The translations under genes were made by a program, and so were the position numbers. From NCBI GenBank assembly GCA_937900695.1, contig CALCFD010000034.1, positions 1 through 25,667 of the forward strand: DNA of 25,667 nucleotides, read 5' to 3'. This stretch comes from an uncultured Eubacterium sp. (GTDB lineage: Bacteria; Bacillota; Clostridia; Peptostreptococcales; Anaerovoracaceae). Of the stretch, positions 14,952 to 24,011 are shown one piece after another; position 1 is the first letter of the stretch, and each line of letters starts with the position of its first letter. The notes beneath the pieces were generated by a model. It did not search any database. It saw only the letters and a program-made list of their open reading frames with translations, and was not told the origin of the DNA.

Positions 14952-15149
14952 GCAATTTATCCACACTTTTGTGGAAAATCTAAATAGAGTTATTCACAAG
15001 TTATCAACAGGCTTGGTTGTGTATTTTTAAACCTTTTAATAAGTTTTCCACAAATTCACAACGCCTACTACTAATACTACTATTTATAATATTAAGAATA
15101 AGAGGATTTTTAGCAGGCAAAGCCTTTACTCAAAAGCGGAGGAAGTTTT
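14952..15149. other. oriC, part 2 (dnaA-dnaN intergenic region)
   Basis: On the plus strand I see DnaA boxes TTATCCACA (14957-14965), TTATTCACA (14990-14998), TTATCAACA (15001-15009, weak) and TTTTCCACA (15044-15052). There is also a minus-strand TTTTCCACA at 14970-14978. The array points toward the unwinding element and dnaN. A small AGGC/GCCT hairpin (about 15114-15124) and the dnaN ribosome site GGAGG follow. Confidence 0.9.
15044..15095 (+). other. Basal unwinding element with DnaA-trio repeats
   Basis: Behind the last DnaA box-like site is a short GC patch (CGCC), then six triplets CTA-CTA-CTA-ATA-CTA-CTA (15065-15082), then an AT-only stretch. In Bacillus subtilis the same order (two boxes, GC patch, trio triplets, AT-rich DNA) is where DnaA strand-loads and melts the origin. 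The match here is close, so initial opening is predicted at about 15080-15100. Confidence 0.8.
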
Positions 15150-16262
15150 ATGAAATTTAATTGCAATCAGCAAGTACTATCTAAAACCTTAGCGATAGTT
15201 TCAAGAGCCGTAACAGTGAGAACAACTATGCCAATATTAAAAGGCATTCTCATACAGGCACAAGATGACAAATTAACTTTTAGTGCATCAGACTTAGATA
15301 TAAGTATAGAAAAAACTATAGATGCAGTAGTTGATGAACCTGGAAGTATAGTAGTTTCTTCAAAACTATTTAACGATATTATTAGAAGGCTACCAAATGA
15401 AACTATTTTTATGGAGTTAAAAGATGAAACTACATTAAATATAAAGACAGCTACTAGTGAATTTACTATTGTTGGTCAGCCAGCTGATGAATTTCCAAAT
15501 ATAGCTACTATAGAAGATGTACAGTCAAGACTTTCATTTAATAAAGAAATATTCACTTCAATGATTAAAAAGACTGCATTTTCTGCAGCTACAGATGAAA
15601 ATAAAGGAGTTATTGTAGGTGTATTATTAGAATTAGAAGAAAATAATTTTAATATGGTTGCTTTAGATGGATTCCGTATGGCTATTTGTAGAGAACAAAT
15701 GAAAAATGAAAAATCTGGAAATATTATAATTCCAGGAAAAATACTTTCAGATATTAGAAATATTTTGCTAGAAACTTCAAGTGATGAAGATGTAGAGATT
15801 ATATTAGGAAATAAAAAAGCTATAGTATTAATTGAAAATACTAAAATAGTTGTTAGATTAATAGATGGAGCATTTATTAAATATAAGGAGATTCTTGCAT
15901 CTGATAATACTACTAGAGTAATTATAGACAGAAGTGATTTATTAACTGGTATAGAAAGAGCTTCACTTTTAGCTAAAGAAGGTAAAAATAATCTTATAAA
16001 ATGTGTAATTAAGGAAAATCTACTTACAATAACTTCTAGATCTGAAGAAGGAACTGTTAAGGAAGAAATTATTATGGAAAAAGTTGGAGAAGATTTAGAA
16101 ATTGGTTTTAACTCTAAATATTTACTTGAAGCTTTAAAGGTAATTGAAGATGATGAAATAGTGCTTGAATTTAAAACTGCAGTTACACCATGCTTAATAA
16201 AGCCTATTGAAGGAAATAATTACGAATATTTAGTACTACCAGTAAGAATTACATCAAACTAA
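15150..16262 (+). CDS. dnaN: DNA polymerase III subunit beta (sliding clamp)
   Basis: The 370-residue product is the ring-forming processivity clamp, which tethers polymerase and other repair and replication proteins. It has the three-fold repeated clamp architecture: TMPILKGILIQA near the start, SASDLDISIE, the central LDGFRMAICRE and the C-terminal end EYLVLPVRITSN. Length is standard. GGAGGAAG precedes the ATG. It is likely transcribed with recF, which follows after 8 bases. Confidence 0.97.
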   Translation: MKFNCNQQVLSKTLAIVSRAVTVRTTMPILKGILIQAQDDKLTFSASDLDISIEKTIDAVVDEPGSIVVSSKLFNDIIRRLPNETIFMELKDETTLNIKTATSEFTIVGQPADEFPNIATIEDVQSRLSFNKEIFTSMIKKTAFSAATDENKGVIVGVLLELEENNFNMVALDGFRMAICREQMKNEKSGNIIIPGKILSDIRNILLETSSDEDVEIILGNKKAIVLIENTKIVVRLIDGAFIKYKEILASDNTTRVIIDRSDLLTGIERASLLAKEGKNNLIKCVIKENLLTITSRSEEGTVKEEIIMEKVGEDLEIGFNSKYLLEALKVIEDDEIVLEFKTAVTPCLIKPIEGNNYEYLVLPVRITSN

Positions 16263-16270
16263 TAAGGAAC

Positions 16271-17362
16271 ATGTATATAAAAAAAGTAAAACTTGAAAAT
16301 TATAGAAATTATAAAGAATTAGACGTTGAATTTGATAGAAATGTAAATATAATTTTAGGTGAAAATGCTCAAGGCAAAACAAATCTTATTGAATCAATAT
16401 ATATTTCTTCTATGGGGAAATCTTTTAGAACTTCAAAAGATAAAGAAACTATAAAATTTGATGCAGATTTGTGCAGAATTAAAACCGATTATTATAAATA
16501 CGAAGAAGATAAGAATGTTGAAATAGCCATAAGTAAAGAGGGAAAAAAAGCCGTTAAGGTAGACGGGGTTAATATTAAAAAAATATCACAGCTTATGGAA
16601 AATATTTTAACTGTAATTTTTTCACCAGAGGATTTAAAAATTATAAAAGAAGATCCTTCAAAGAGAAGATCTTTTATTGATAGAGAATTGTGTCAGCTAA
16701 AAATAAGTTATTATAATAATTTAAGTAATTATAAAAAAACATTGTCTCAGCGAAATTCGTATCTTAAAGAAAATAATATAGATAATAAAATGCTTGAAGT
16801 TTTTAATATGCAGTTAGCTAATTATGGTTCTCATATAATAAAAGAAAGAGTAAATTTTATTAAAAAATTAAATTTAATCAGTCAAGAAATACATAATAAA
16901 ATAACTAATGGTAAGGAAGAAATAGAAATAAAATATGTTTCAGATATACCAGTTGAGGAAGATGTTTCAGCTATTTGTGAAAACTTTTTAAATGCTCTTA
17001 AAAAGTGTGAAGGAAAAGATATTCACCTTAGAACTACATCAAGAGGTCCTCATAAGGATGATTTAAAAGTTATTATAAATAAAGTTGATGCAAGAAAATT
17101 TGGATCACAAGGTCAGCAACGAACTGCAGCACTTGCTCTTAAGCTTGCTGAAATAAATTTAATTATCGAAGAAAAAGAAGAAAGTCCAATTTTGCTTCTT
17201 GATGATGTTATGAGTGAGCTAGATAATGAAAGACAAAAATTTCTCGTTAATTCTTTAAAAAATGTGCAAATTTTTCTTACAACTACCGAATTAAATGATG
17301 ATGTAAGAGAAAATATGCCTCATGGAAAAATAATAAATATAAAAAAAGGTAAAATAACATAG
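16271..17362 (+). CDS. recF: DNA replication and repair protein RecF
   Basis: RecF is an SMC-like ATPase that helps load RecA at gaps with RecO and RecR. The 363-residue protein has Walker A GENAQGKT at 30-37, the family signature TTSRGPHKDDL, the ABC-type stretch SQGQQRTAALALKLAE and Walker B LLLDDVMSELD. It begins 8 bases after dnaN with AAGGA. The small S4-domain gene (yaaA/rlbA) found between dnaN and recF in Bacillus is absent. Confidence 0.96.
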   Translation: MYIKKVKLENYRNYKELDVEFDRNVNIILGENAQGKTNLIESIYISSMGKSFRTSKDKETIKFDADLCRIKTDYYKYEEDKNVEIAISKEGKKAVKVDGVNIKKISQLMENILTVIFSPEDLKIIKEDPSKRRSFIDRELCQLKISYYNNLSNYKKTLSQRNSYLKENNIDNKMLEVFNMQLANYGSHIIKERVNFIKKLNLISQEIHNKITNGKEEIEIKYVSDIPVEEDVSAICENFLNALKKCEGKDIHLRTTSRGPHKDDLKVIINKVDARKFGSQGQQRTAALALKLAEINLIIEEKEESPILLLDDVMSELDNERQKFLVNSLKNVQIFLTTTELNDDVRENMPHGKIINIKKGKIT

Positions 17363-17373
17363 GAAACATCAAG

Positions 17374-17415
17374 TACGCTCATTAAATAGACAAAATGAGC
17401 GTATTATGGTATACT
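17374..17415 (+). promoter_or_regulatory. gyrB promoter overlapped by an inverted repeat
   Basis: TAGACA (17387-17392), a 17-base spacer and TATACT (17410-17415, preceded by TG for an extended -10) form a good promoter 37 bases before gyrB. A 10-base inverted repeat, TACGCTCATT (17374-17383) with AATGAGCGTA (17394-17403), straddles it: the -35 lies in the loop and the right arm fills the spacer. It could act as a recF terminator stem without a T-run, an operator, or a supercoil-sensitive cruciform. Confidence 0.65.
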
Positions 17416-17452
17416 AAAATGTATTTTATTGCAAAACAAAGGTGGTATTTCA

Positions 17453-19396
17453 ATGGCAAATGAAAATAAAAATCAACAGCAATATGGTGCTGAACAGATA
17501 CAAGTTTTAGAAGGGTTAGATCCTGTTAGAAAAAGACCTGGTATGTATATAGGTTCAACAGGAGAAAAAGGTCTTCATCATTTAGTTTACGAAATAGTAG
17601 ACAATAGTGTGGATGAAGCATTAGCTGGATACTGTAAAAATATACATGTAACTATTCAGAAGGATAATTCTATCATGGTAGAAGATGATGGTAGAGGTAT
17701 GCCTGTAGATATTCATCCAAAAGAAAAAATACCAGCTGTTGAAGTTATTCATACAGTGCTTCATGCAGGTGGTAAGTTTGGAGGCGGCGGATACAAAGTA
17801 TCTGGTGGTCTTCATGGTGTAGGTGCATCTGTAGTAAATGCTCTTTCAACTCGCATGGAAGTACAGGTTAAGAGAAATGGTAAAATTTATGCTCTTGCTT
17901 TTGAAAAAGGTAAGACAGTTGAAAAGATGCACGAAATAGGAACAGCAACAGATACAGGTTCAAGAACAATATTTTGGCCAGATCCAGATATTTTTGAAGA
18001 AACTGTATTTGATTTTAGTACCCTAGAACATAGATTAAGAGAAATGGCATTTTTAAATAAGGGTATTAGAATAACATTAACAGACCAAAGACTAGAAGAG
18101 CCAATTAAAAGAGATTTTCATTTTGAAGGTGGTATTAAACAATTTGTAGAGTTTATGAATAAAAATAAAGAAACTATTCATGATGAGATAATCTATTTTG
18201 AAGCACAGGGAAAAGATAAGACTGGAAAAGGCGATATGGAAGTCGAAGTGGCATTCCAGTATACAGATAGATATACAGAGCTAATTATGTCATATGCAAA
18301 TAATATAAATACAGTTGATGGTGGATATCATTTATCTGGATTTAAGTCAGCATTGACAAGAGTATTTAACGATTATGCTAAGAAAAATAAATTCTTAAAA
18401 GAAAACGATGCACCTCTTTCAGGTGATGATGTTAGAGAAGGATTAACTGCAATAGTTTCAGTAAAATTAACTAATCCGCAGTTTGAAGGTCAGACTAAAG
18501 GTAAGCTTGGAAATAGTGAAATGAAGGGATTTGTTGAATCAAAGACAAACGAGTATTTCACAGCTTTTTTACAGGAAAATCCTACTCAGGCTAAGATTAT
18601 TATGAATAAAGCTCTTCAGGCAGCAAGAGCTAGAGAAGCTGCAAGAAAAGCTAGAGATATGACTAGAAAAAATAATATCTTAGAAGGATTTTCACTTCCA
18701 GGTAAGCTAGCTGACTGTCAGGAAAAAGATCCATCATTATCAGAAATATTCCTAGTCGAAGGGGATTCAGCGGGTGGATCAGCTAAGAACGGAAGAGATA
18801 GAAAAAGACAAGCTATCTTGCCACTTAGAGGTAAAATATTAAACGTTGAAAAAGCAAGACTAGATAAGATTTTAAATAGTGAAGAAATAAAAAATATGAT
18901 TACTGCTTTTGGATGTAATATCGGAGATGATTTTGATATTTCAAAATTGAGATATCATAAAATTATAATTATGACCGATGCCGATGTAGATGGAGCACAT
19001 ATTAGAACATTGCTACTTACATTTTTCTATAGATATATGCGTCCTCTTATTGAAGGAGGCTATGTTTATGCTGCTCAGCCGCCACTATTTCAGGTTAAAA
19101 AGGGTAATGAAATCTATTATACTTACTCAGATAGAGAGCAGGAAAAGCTTCTTGCAAAGCTAGCTGATAAGCCAGGCAAAGTTACAATTCAAAGATACAA
19201 GGGTCTTGGTGAAATGGATGAGAATCAGCTTTGGGAAACAACAATGGATTACAATAATAGAACTTTAATTCAGATTACTTTAGATGATGTGGCAGCAGCT
19301 GATGAAATATTCACTACGCTAATGGGTGATAAAGTTCCACCAAGAAAGAAATTTATTGAAGAAAACGCTAAGTACGTTAAAAACTTAGATATTTAA
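17453..19396 (+). CDS. gyrB: DNA gyrase subunit B
   Basis: GyrB is the ATPase subunit of gyrase, which introduces negative supercoils. The 647-residue protein has the GHKL ATPase domain (DNSVDEALAG, DDGRGMPV, GGLHGVGASVVNALS), the transducer domain, and the TOPRIM domain with EGDSAGGSAK from residue 436 and DADVDGAH from 509. It lacks the long Gram-negative insertion. I start at the ATG at 17453, with AAAGGTGG just upstream; an in-frame TTG 8 codons earlier has no ribosome site. The quinolone-region residues around PLRGKILNVEKAR look wild type. Confidence 0.97.
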   Translation: MANENKNQQQYGAEQIQVLEGLDPVRKRPGMYIGSTGEKGLHHLVYEIVDNSVDEALAGYCKNIHVTIQKDNSIMVEDDGRGMPVDIHPKEKIPAVEVIHTVLHAGGKFGGGGYKVSGGLHGVGASVVNALSTRMEVQVKRNGKIYALAFEKGKTVEKMHEIGTATDTGSRTIFWPDPDIFEETVFDFSTLEHRLREMAFLNKGIRITLTDQRLEEPIKRDFHFEGGIKQFVEFMNKNKETIHDEIIYFEAQGKDKTGKGDMEVEVAFQYTDRYTELIMSYANNINTVDGGYHLSGFKSALTRVFNDYAKKNKFLKENDAPLSGDDVREGLTAIVSVKLTNPQFEGQTKGKLGNSEMKGFVESKTNEYFTAFLQENPTQAKIIMNKALQAARAREAARKARDMTRKNNILEGFSLPGKLADCQEKDPSLSEIFLVEGDSAGGSAKNGRDRKRQAILPLRGKILNVEKARLDKILNSEEIKNMITAFGCNIGDDFDISKLRYHKIIIMTDADVDGAHIRTLLLTFFYRYMRPLIEGGYVYAAQPPLFQVKKGNEIYYTYSDREQEKLLAKLADKPGKVTIQRYKGLGEMDENQLWETTMDYNNRTLIQITLDDVAAADEIFTTLMGDKVPPRKKFIEENAKYVKNLDI

Positions 19397-19414
19397 GAAA
19401 GGAGGGCTTTGTAG

Positions 19415-21859
19415 ATGTCAGATCAAAATATTTTAAAAGAAGATAGTAAAATGATACAGCATGAGATTCATGGCGAAATGAAAAAATCATATATAGATTA
19501 TGCCATGAGTGTTATTGTTGGAAGAGCTCTTCCTGATGTAAGAGACGGACTTAAGCCAGTACATAGAAGAATTTTATACGGAATGAGTCAGCTTGGCGTT
19601 ACGCCTGATAAACCTTATAAAAAATCAGCGCGTATTGTCGGTGATGTAATGGGTAAATATCATCCACATGGTGACTCAGCTATTTATGATGCCATGGTAA
19701 GAATGGCTCAGAGTTTTTCTACAAGATATATGATGGTAGATGGCCATGGTAACTTTGGTTCTATAGATGGTGATGGAGCTGCTGCTATGCGTTATACAGA
19801 AGCTCGTATGACGCCATTTGCACTTCAGATGTTAAGAGACATAGAAAAAGAAACTGTAGACTTTGTGCCAAACTTTGATGAAGAAGAAAAAGAACCATCA
19901 GTGTTACCTGCTAAAATTCCAAATTTATTAGTAAATGGATCAAATGGTATTGCTGTAGGTATGGCTACATCAATTCCTCCTCATAATTTAGGAGAAGTTA
20001 TTGATGCTGCTTGTTATATGATAGACAATGAAGATTGTGATGTTGAAGATTTAATAAATATTGTAAAGGGACCTGACTTTCCTACAGGCGCTATGATTTT
20101 AGGAAAATCAGGAGCAAAAGAAGCTTATAGAACTGGACAAGGCAGAGTTACAGTGCGTTCAAAAACTGAAATTGAAGAAACAAAGCGCGGAAGAATGCAA
20201 ATAGTTGTAACTGAAATACCATTCCAAGTAAATAAGGCAAGACTTATTGAAAAGATTGCTATGCTTGTTAAAGAAAAGAAAATTGATGGTATTTCAACTA
20301 TAAGGGATGAATCTAGTAGACATGGTATGCGTATTGTAATAGAACTTAAAAAAGACGCAAATCCTCAGATTACATTAAATAGATTATATAAACATACTCA
20401 GCTTCAAGATACTTATAGCATGATTATGATTGCTCTTGTAAATGGTGAGCCGAAAGTATTAAATTTATACGATATTTTATATGAGTACTTAAAACATCAA
20501 AAGGATGTTATGACAAGAAGAACTCAGTTTGATTTAAATAAAGCTGAGGCTAGAGCTCATATTGTAGAAGGTTTAAGAATTGCTCTTGATAATATTGATG
20601 AAATTATTAAGATTATTAGATCTTCATACAATGATGCTAAGGGCAAACTTATGGAAAGATTTAATCTTTCTGAAATTCAATCTCAGGCTATATTAGATAT
20701 GAGGCTTGCTAGACTACAAGGACTAGAAAGAGAAAAACTTGAAAATGAATATAACGAGCTTATGGAAAAAATAGCTTATTACAATTCACTTCTTGCAGAT
20801 GAAAAAATGCTTATGGGTGTTGTTAAAGACGAGCTTGTTGAAATAAAAGAAAAGTATGCAGATGAAAGAAGAACTAGCATTATAGCAGCAGTAGATGAGC
20901 TTGATGATGAAGACTTAATCGAAGAGGAAAATGTTGCTGTTACACTTACTCATCTAGGGTATTTAAAGAGAATTCCTGCAGATACATATAAGACTCAAAA
21001 AAGAGGCGGTAAGGGTATTGCAGGACTTACAACTCGCGAAAATGATTTTGTAAAAGACCTTATTATGACATCAACTCATGATTATTTAATGTTCTTTACA
21101 AACTTTGGTAAAGCTCATAAGATAAAGGCTTATGAAATTCCTGAGGCTACAAGAACAGCTAAAGGTACTCCAGCCGTTAACTTCTTGAATTTACTACAAA
21201 GAGAGAGAATTAATGCTGTGATACCGATTAAGGAATTTAAGGAAGATAGATTCTTGATGGGTGTTACTAAAAAGGGTACTATTAAAAAGACTGCTTTATC
21301 TCAGTTTGATACTAATAGAAAAAATGGTATTATAGCTGTCAAACTTAAGGATGGAGATGAGCTAATCGATATTAAACAGACATCAGGAAACGATGATCTA
21401 ATAATAGTTACAAAGCAGGGCAAGTGCATTAGATTTAATGAAAAAGATGTAAGACCTATGGGAAGAGCTGCTGGAGGAGTTAGAGCCATCAAGCTTGAAG
21501 ATGATGATGAAGTAGTAGCTATGTCACTAGTTAAAGATGAAGATGAACTTCTAGTTGTAACTCAAAATGGGTTTGGTAAAAGAACACCTATTAAGGAATA
21601 CAAGGTTCAAGATAGAGGTGGCAAAGGCGTACTTACATATGATAAAAAGAAATTTGCAAAGACTGGTGAGCTAATTGGAGCTATGACAGTTGAAGAAGAT
21701 GATGAAATTTTATTAATAAATTCTGACGGTATTATAATTAGAATAGCCGCAAAAGATGTTTCAGAGCTAAGTCGTGCAACTCAAGGTGTAAAGATTATGA
21801 AAGTTTCTGAAGATGCAAACATCATTTCTATGGCTAAAGTGATACATGAAGAAAAATAA
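19415..21859 (+). CDS. gyrA: DNA gyrase subunit A
   Basis: GyrA cuts and rejoins DNA in the gyrase A2B2 complex. The 814-residue product has the catalytic tyrosine Y127 in AAAMRYTEARMT and the quinolone-determining stretch GKYHPHGDSAIYD. It carries Ser88 and Asp92 (equivalents of E. coli 83 and 87), so no resistance mutation is apparent there. A GyrA-box-like QKRGGKG opens the C-terminal beta-pinwheel, which marks gyrase rather than topoisomerase IV. A strong AAAGGAGGG ribosome site lies 18 bases behind gyrB. The anti-sigma/sigma pair follows after 9 bases and is probably on the same transcript. Confidence 0.97.
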   Translation: MSDQNILKEDSKMIQHEIHGEMKKSYIDYAMSVIVGRALPDVRDGLKPVHRRILYGMSQLGVTPDKPYKKSARIVGDVMGKYHPHGDSAIYDAMVRMAQSFSTRYMMVDGHGNFGSIDGDGAAAMRYTEARMTPFALQMLRDIEKETVDFVPNFDEEEKEPSVLPAKIPNLLVNGSNGIAVGMATSIPPHNLGEVIDAACYMIDNEDCDVEDLINIVKGPDFPTGAMILGKSGAKEAYRTGQGRVTVRSKTEIEETKRGRMQIVVTEIPFQVNKARLIEKIAMLVKEKKIDGISTIRDESSRHGMRIVIELKKDANPQITLNRLYKHTQLQDTYSMIMIALVNGEPKVLNLYDILYEYLKHQKDVMTRRTQFDLNKAEARAHIVEGLRIALDNIDEIIKIIRSSYNDAKGKLMERFNLSEIQSQAILDMRLARLQGLEREKLENEYNELMEKIAYYNSLLADEKMLMGVVKDELVEIKEKYADERRTSIIAAVDELDDEDLIEEENVAVTLTHLGYLKRIPADTYKTQKRGGKGIAGLTTRENDFVKDLIMTSTHDYLMFFTNFGKAHKIKAYEIPEATRTAKGTPAVNFLNLLQRERINAVIPIKEFKEDRFLMGVTKKGTIKKTALSQFDTNRKNGIIAVKLKDGDELIDIKQTSGNDDLIIVTKQGKCIRFNEKDVRPMGRAAGGVRAIKLEDDDEVVAMSLVKDEDELLVVTQNGFGKRTPIKEYKVQDRGGKGVLTYDKKKFAKTGELIGAMTVEEDDEILLINSDGIIIRIAAKDVSELSRATQGVKIMKVSEDANIISMAKVIHEEK

Positions 21860-21868
21860 GGAGAGAGA

Positions 21869-22273
21869 ATGTCAAATTTATTAAAAATGACTGTTCCGGG
21901 AAGGCCGGAGTTTATACAGGTTTGTAAAAGTGCTGCAATAGCTGCTGCTAATTTGTCAAAATTTGATATTGATACTGTAGACGAAATAGGAATAGCAGTT
22001 TTTGAAGCTTGTAAAAGTATTACGTGTCATGGCCATGATTGTTGGTGTACATCATATGAAATGAATATTGAATTTTTAAAAGATAAATTTAAAATAACTT
22101 TAGTTTCAACAGGAGAACATAGTATTGAAAAATGTGGACAGCATATTTGCCTAGATTGTCCAAGTGAAGGAGATTTAGGCATAGCCATAATAAAAAGTAT
22201 TATGGACCAAGTTGAAATTGAAAAAGAAAATGATGGCACTAAGAAAATAATTATGGTGAAAAATTTATGTTAA
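21869..22273 (+). CDS. Cysteine-rich RsbW/SpoIIAB-like anti-sigma factor
   Basis: The 134 residues follow the plan of the RsbW/SpoIIAB GHKL-ATPase anti-sigma family: MTVPGRPEF start strand, DEIGIAVFEACKS helix (N-box position) and GDLGIAIIKSIMD near 101-113. The usual N-box asparagine appears replaced by S50. Nine cysteines are present (19, 48, 53, 58, 60, 89, 94, 97, 134). Two clusters stand out, CHGHDCWC and CGQHICLDC, with nearby histidines; the second falls in the ATP-lid region. This suggests metal binding or a thiol switch rather than classical partner-switching by phosphorylation, but that is inference. It overlaps the sigma gene by 7 bases (ATGTTAA), which strongly implies they form a pair. 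No RsbV/SpoIIAA antagonist gene is adjacent. Confidence 0.78.
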   Translation: MSNLLKMTVPGRPEFIQVCKSAAIAAANLSKFDIDTVDEIGIAVFEACKSITCHGHDCWCTSYEMNIEFLKDKFKITLVSTGEHSIEKCGQHICLDCPSEGDLGIAIIKSIMDQVEIEKENDGTKKIIMVKNLC

Positions 22274-23001
22274 ATAAAGAAATGTTTGAAAAATACTATG
22301 AAAGTAAAGACATTGATTTAAGAAATAAGCTGGTAGAAGATCATTTATATATGGTTGATATTTTGATTAAGAAGTATCTAGGAAAAGGTGTTGATTATGA
22401 TGATTTATATCAGGTTGGTGCGATGGCTTTGATTTATGCTGTTGAAAGATTTAATCCTGAAAAAGGATTTGAATTTAGCAGTTTTGCTACACCTACAATA
22501 CTTGGAGAAATAAAAAAATACTTTAGGGATAAAGGTTGGAGTGTGAAGGTGCCAAGACATATGAAGGAGCTTTCATCTGCCATTCCTAAGGTAAAAGATG
22601 ATTTGATGACAGAATTAAATCGTAAGCCAACTGTGGCTGAAATTGCAGAAAGAATGGGTGAAAAGGAAGAAACTATTTTAAGAGCTATTGAAAGCAGTGC
22701 AGCTTATGGTGCATTGTCATTAAATCAAACTTTTGATGAAAATGGAGATGATGGTGCATCATCTATGTTTGAAAAGTATACTGCTAAAGATGAAAAAGGC
22801 TTTGAAGATGTTGAAAATTATGAGATTATAGAAAATGTTTTAAGAAAATTAACAGGTACAAACAGATACATTTTCAAAAAACGTTTTGTTGAAGAAAAAT
22901 CCCAAAGTGAAATAGCTAAGGCACTTGGTGTGTCTCAAATGACTATTTCAAGAGCTGAAAAGAAGATAATTGAAAAATTTGCTGAAGAAGCAGCAATATA
23001 A
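22267..23001 (+). CDS. SigB/SigF/SigG-family RNA polymerase sigma factor
   Basis: The 244-residue protein is a group 3 sigma-70 factor. Region 2 (about 22-95) contains DDLYQVGAMALIYAVERFNP and FSSFATPTILGEIKKYFRD. Region 3 (about 100-160) has RKPTVAEIAERMG. Region 4 ends with the helix-turn-helix SQSEIAKALGVSQMTISRAEKKI. The sequence fits the family that includes general-stress SigB and the forespore factors SigF and SigG. The location behind gyrA and an RsbW-like gene favours a SigB-type stress role; as I recall, Clostridioides difficile has its sigB cluster in the same place. The start ATG lies inside the anti-sigma gene's end and has only a weak GGTG site, so translation is probably coupled. 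Confidence 0.88.
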   Translation: MLNKEMFEKYYESKDIDLRNKLVEDHLYMVDILIKKYLGKGVDYDDLYQVGAMALIYAVERFNPEKGFEFSSFATPTILGEIKKYFRDKGWSVKVPRHMKELSSAIPKVKDDLMTELNRKPTVAEIAERMGEKEETILRAIESSAAYGALSLNQTFDENGDDGASSMFEKYTAKDEKGFEDVENYEIIENVLRKLTGTNRYIFKKRFVEEKSQSEIAKALGVSQMTISRAEKKIIEKFAEEAAI

Positions 23002-23018
23002 TTTTAAGGAGGAACAAA

Positions 23019-23999
23019 ATGGGTAGAGTTTTTTCTGGCGTACAGCCAACAGGAAACATTCATTTGGGAAATTACTTAGGCGCATTGAAGCAGTTTGTAG
23101 AATTGCAGAAAGATAATGAATGTATTTACTGTATTGTTGATATGCATGCGATTACAGTAGCACAAGATCCAGAAGAATTGAAAAGTCATATTTTAGATGT
23201 TGCTGCATTATATCTTGCAGTTGGTGTAGATCCTGAAGAGAGTATAGTATTTGTACAGTCTGAAGTACCAGGACATGCTGAACTTTCATGGCTTCTTACT
23301 TGTTCTTCATATACAGGAGAACTTTCAAGAATGACTCAATTTAAGGATAAAGGTAAGGGTAAAGAATCTGTACCTACAGGTTTATTCATGTATCCAGTTT
23401 TAATGGCTGCAGATATTTTGCTATATGATACAAATATTGTTCCAGTTGGTATAGACCAGAAACAGCATATTGAATTGACAAGAGATTTATGTAATAGAAT
23501 AAATAACAAATATGGGAAAACTTTTGTATTGCCTGAAGGTAGATATCTAAAAGAAGGTGCTAAAATAATGGCTCTTGATGATCCTACAAAGAAGATGAGC
23601 AAAAGTGCTGAAAATGAACTTAGCCGTATTTCTTTGCTTGATGATGAAGCTAAGATTAAAAAAGCTATTATGAAGGCTACTACAGATTCTGATGGGGTAG
23701 TTAAATTTGATATGGAAAATAAGCCTGGCATCAGTAATCTTATGAATATATATACTGCTTTTTCTGACCTTTCTATTGAAGATATTGAAAAGAAATATGA
23801 AGGCTGCGGATATGGGGCTTTTAAAAAGGATTTAGTTCAGGTTGTTATAGATGGACTTGCACCTATTAAAGCAAGATTTGAAGAAATAAGATATTCTGAT
23901 GAGCTTATTAAAATTTTAGATGAAGGTGCTAAAAAGGCTGATACCATTGCTAAAGAAGTAGTTAAGAGAACTAAAAATAATTTAGGACTTGGATACTAA
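23019..23999 (+). CDS. trpS: Tryptophan-tRNA ligase
   Basis: TrpS charges tRNA-Trp with tryptophan in the cytoplasm. The 326-residue length is typical for the bacterial class I enzyme. The HIGH-type motif is PTGNIHLGNYLG (10-21) and KMSKS is at 192-196. SEVPGHAELSWLL and GIDQKQHIELTRDL are family stretches. AAGGAGG precedes the ATG, only 17 bases behind the sigma gene. There is no room for a T-box or trp attenuator, so it probably rides on the upstream transcript. A terminator follows directly. Confidence 0.97.
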   Translation: MGRVFSGVQPTGNIHLGNYLGALKQFVELQKDNECIYCIVDMHAITVAQDPEELKSHILDVAALYLAVGVDPEESIVFVQSEVPGHAELSWLLTCSSYTGELSRMTQFKDKGKGKESVPTGLFMYPVLMAADILLYDTNIVPVGIDQKQHIELTRDLCNRINNKYGKTFVLPEGRYLKEGAKIMALDDPTKKMSKSAENELSRISLLDDEAKIKKAIMKATTDSDGVVKFDMENKPGISNLMNIYTAFSDLSIEDIEKKYEGCGYGAFKKDLVQVVIDGLAPIKARFEEIRYSDELIKILDEGAKKADTIAKEVVKRTKNNLGLGY

Positions 24000-24011
24000 T
24001 TAATTTTTATT

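Noticed and set aside
15114..15124. Small AGGC/GCCT hairpin in the dnaN leader, considered as a riboswitch or attenuator
   Set aside because: The stem is only four bases with no further conserved structure or terminator, so it is too weak to call.
17429..17452. Longer gyrB start at a TTG
   Set aside because: No ribosome site precedes it, and AAAGGTGG is placed correctly for the ATG at 17453.
23002..23018. T-box or trp attenuator before trpS
   Set aside because: Only 17 bases separate trpS from the sigma gene, enough for a ribosome site only.
23336..23731. 131-codon minus-strand open frame inside trpS
   Set aside because: It is the complement of a conserved coding region, with no motif or start signal of its own.
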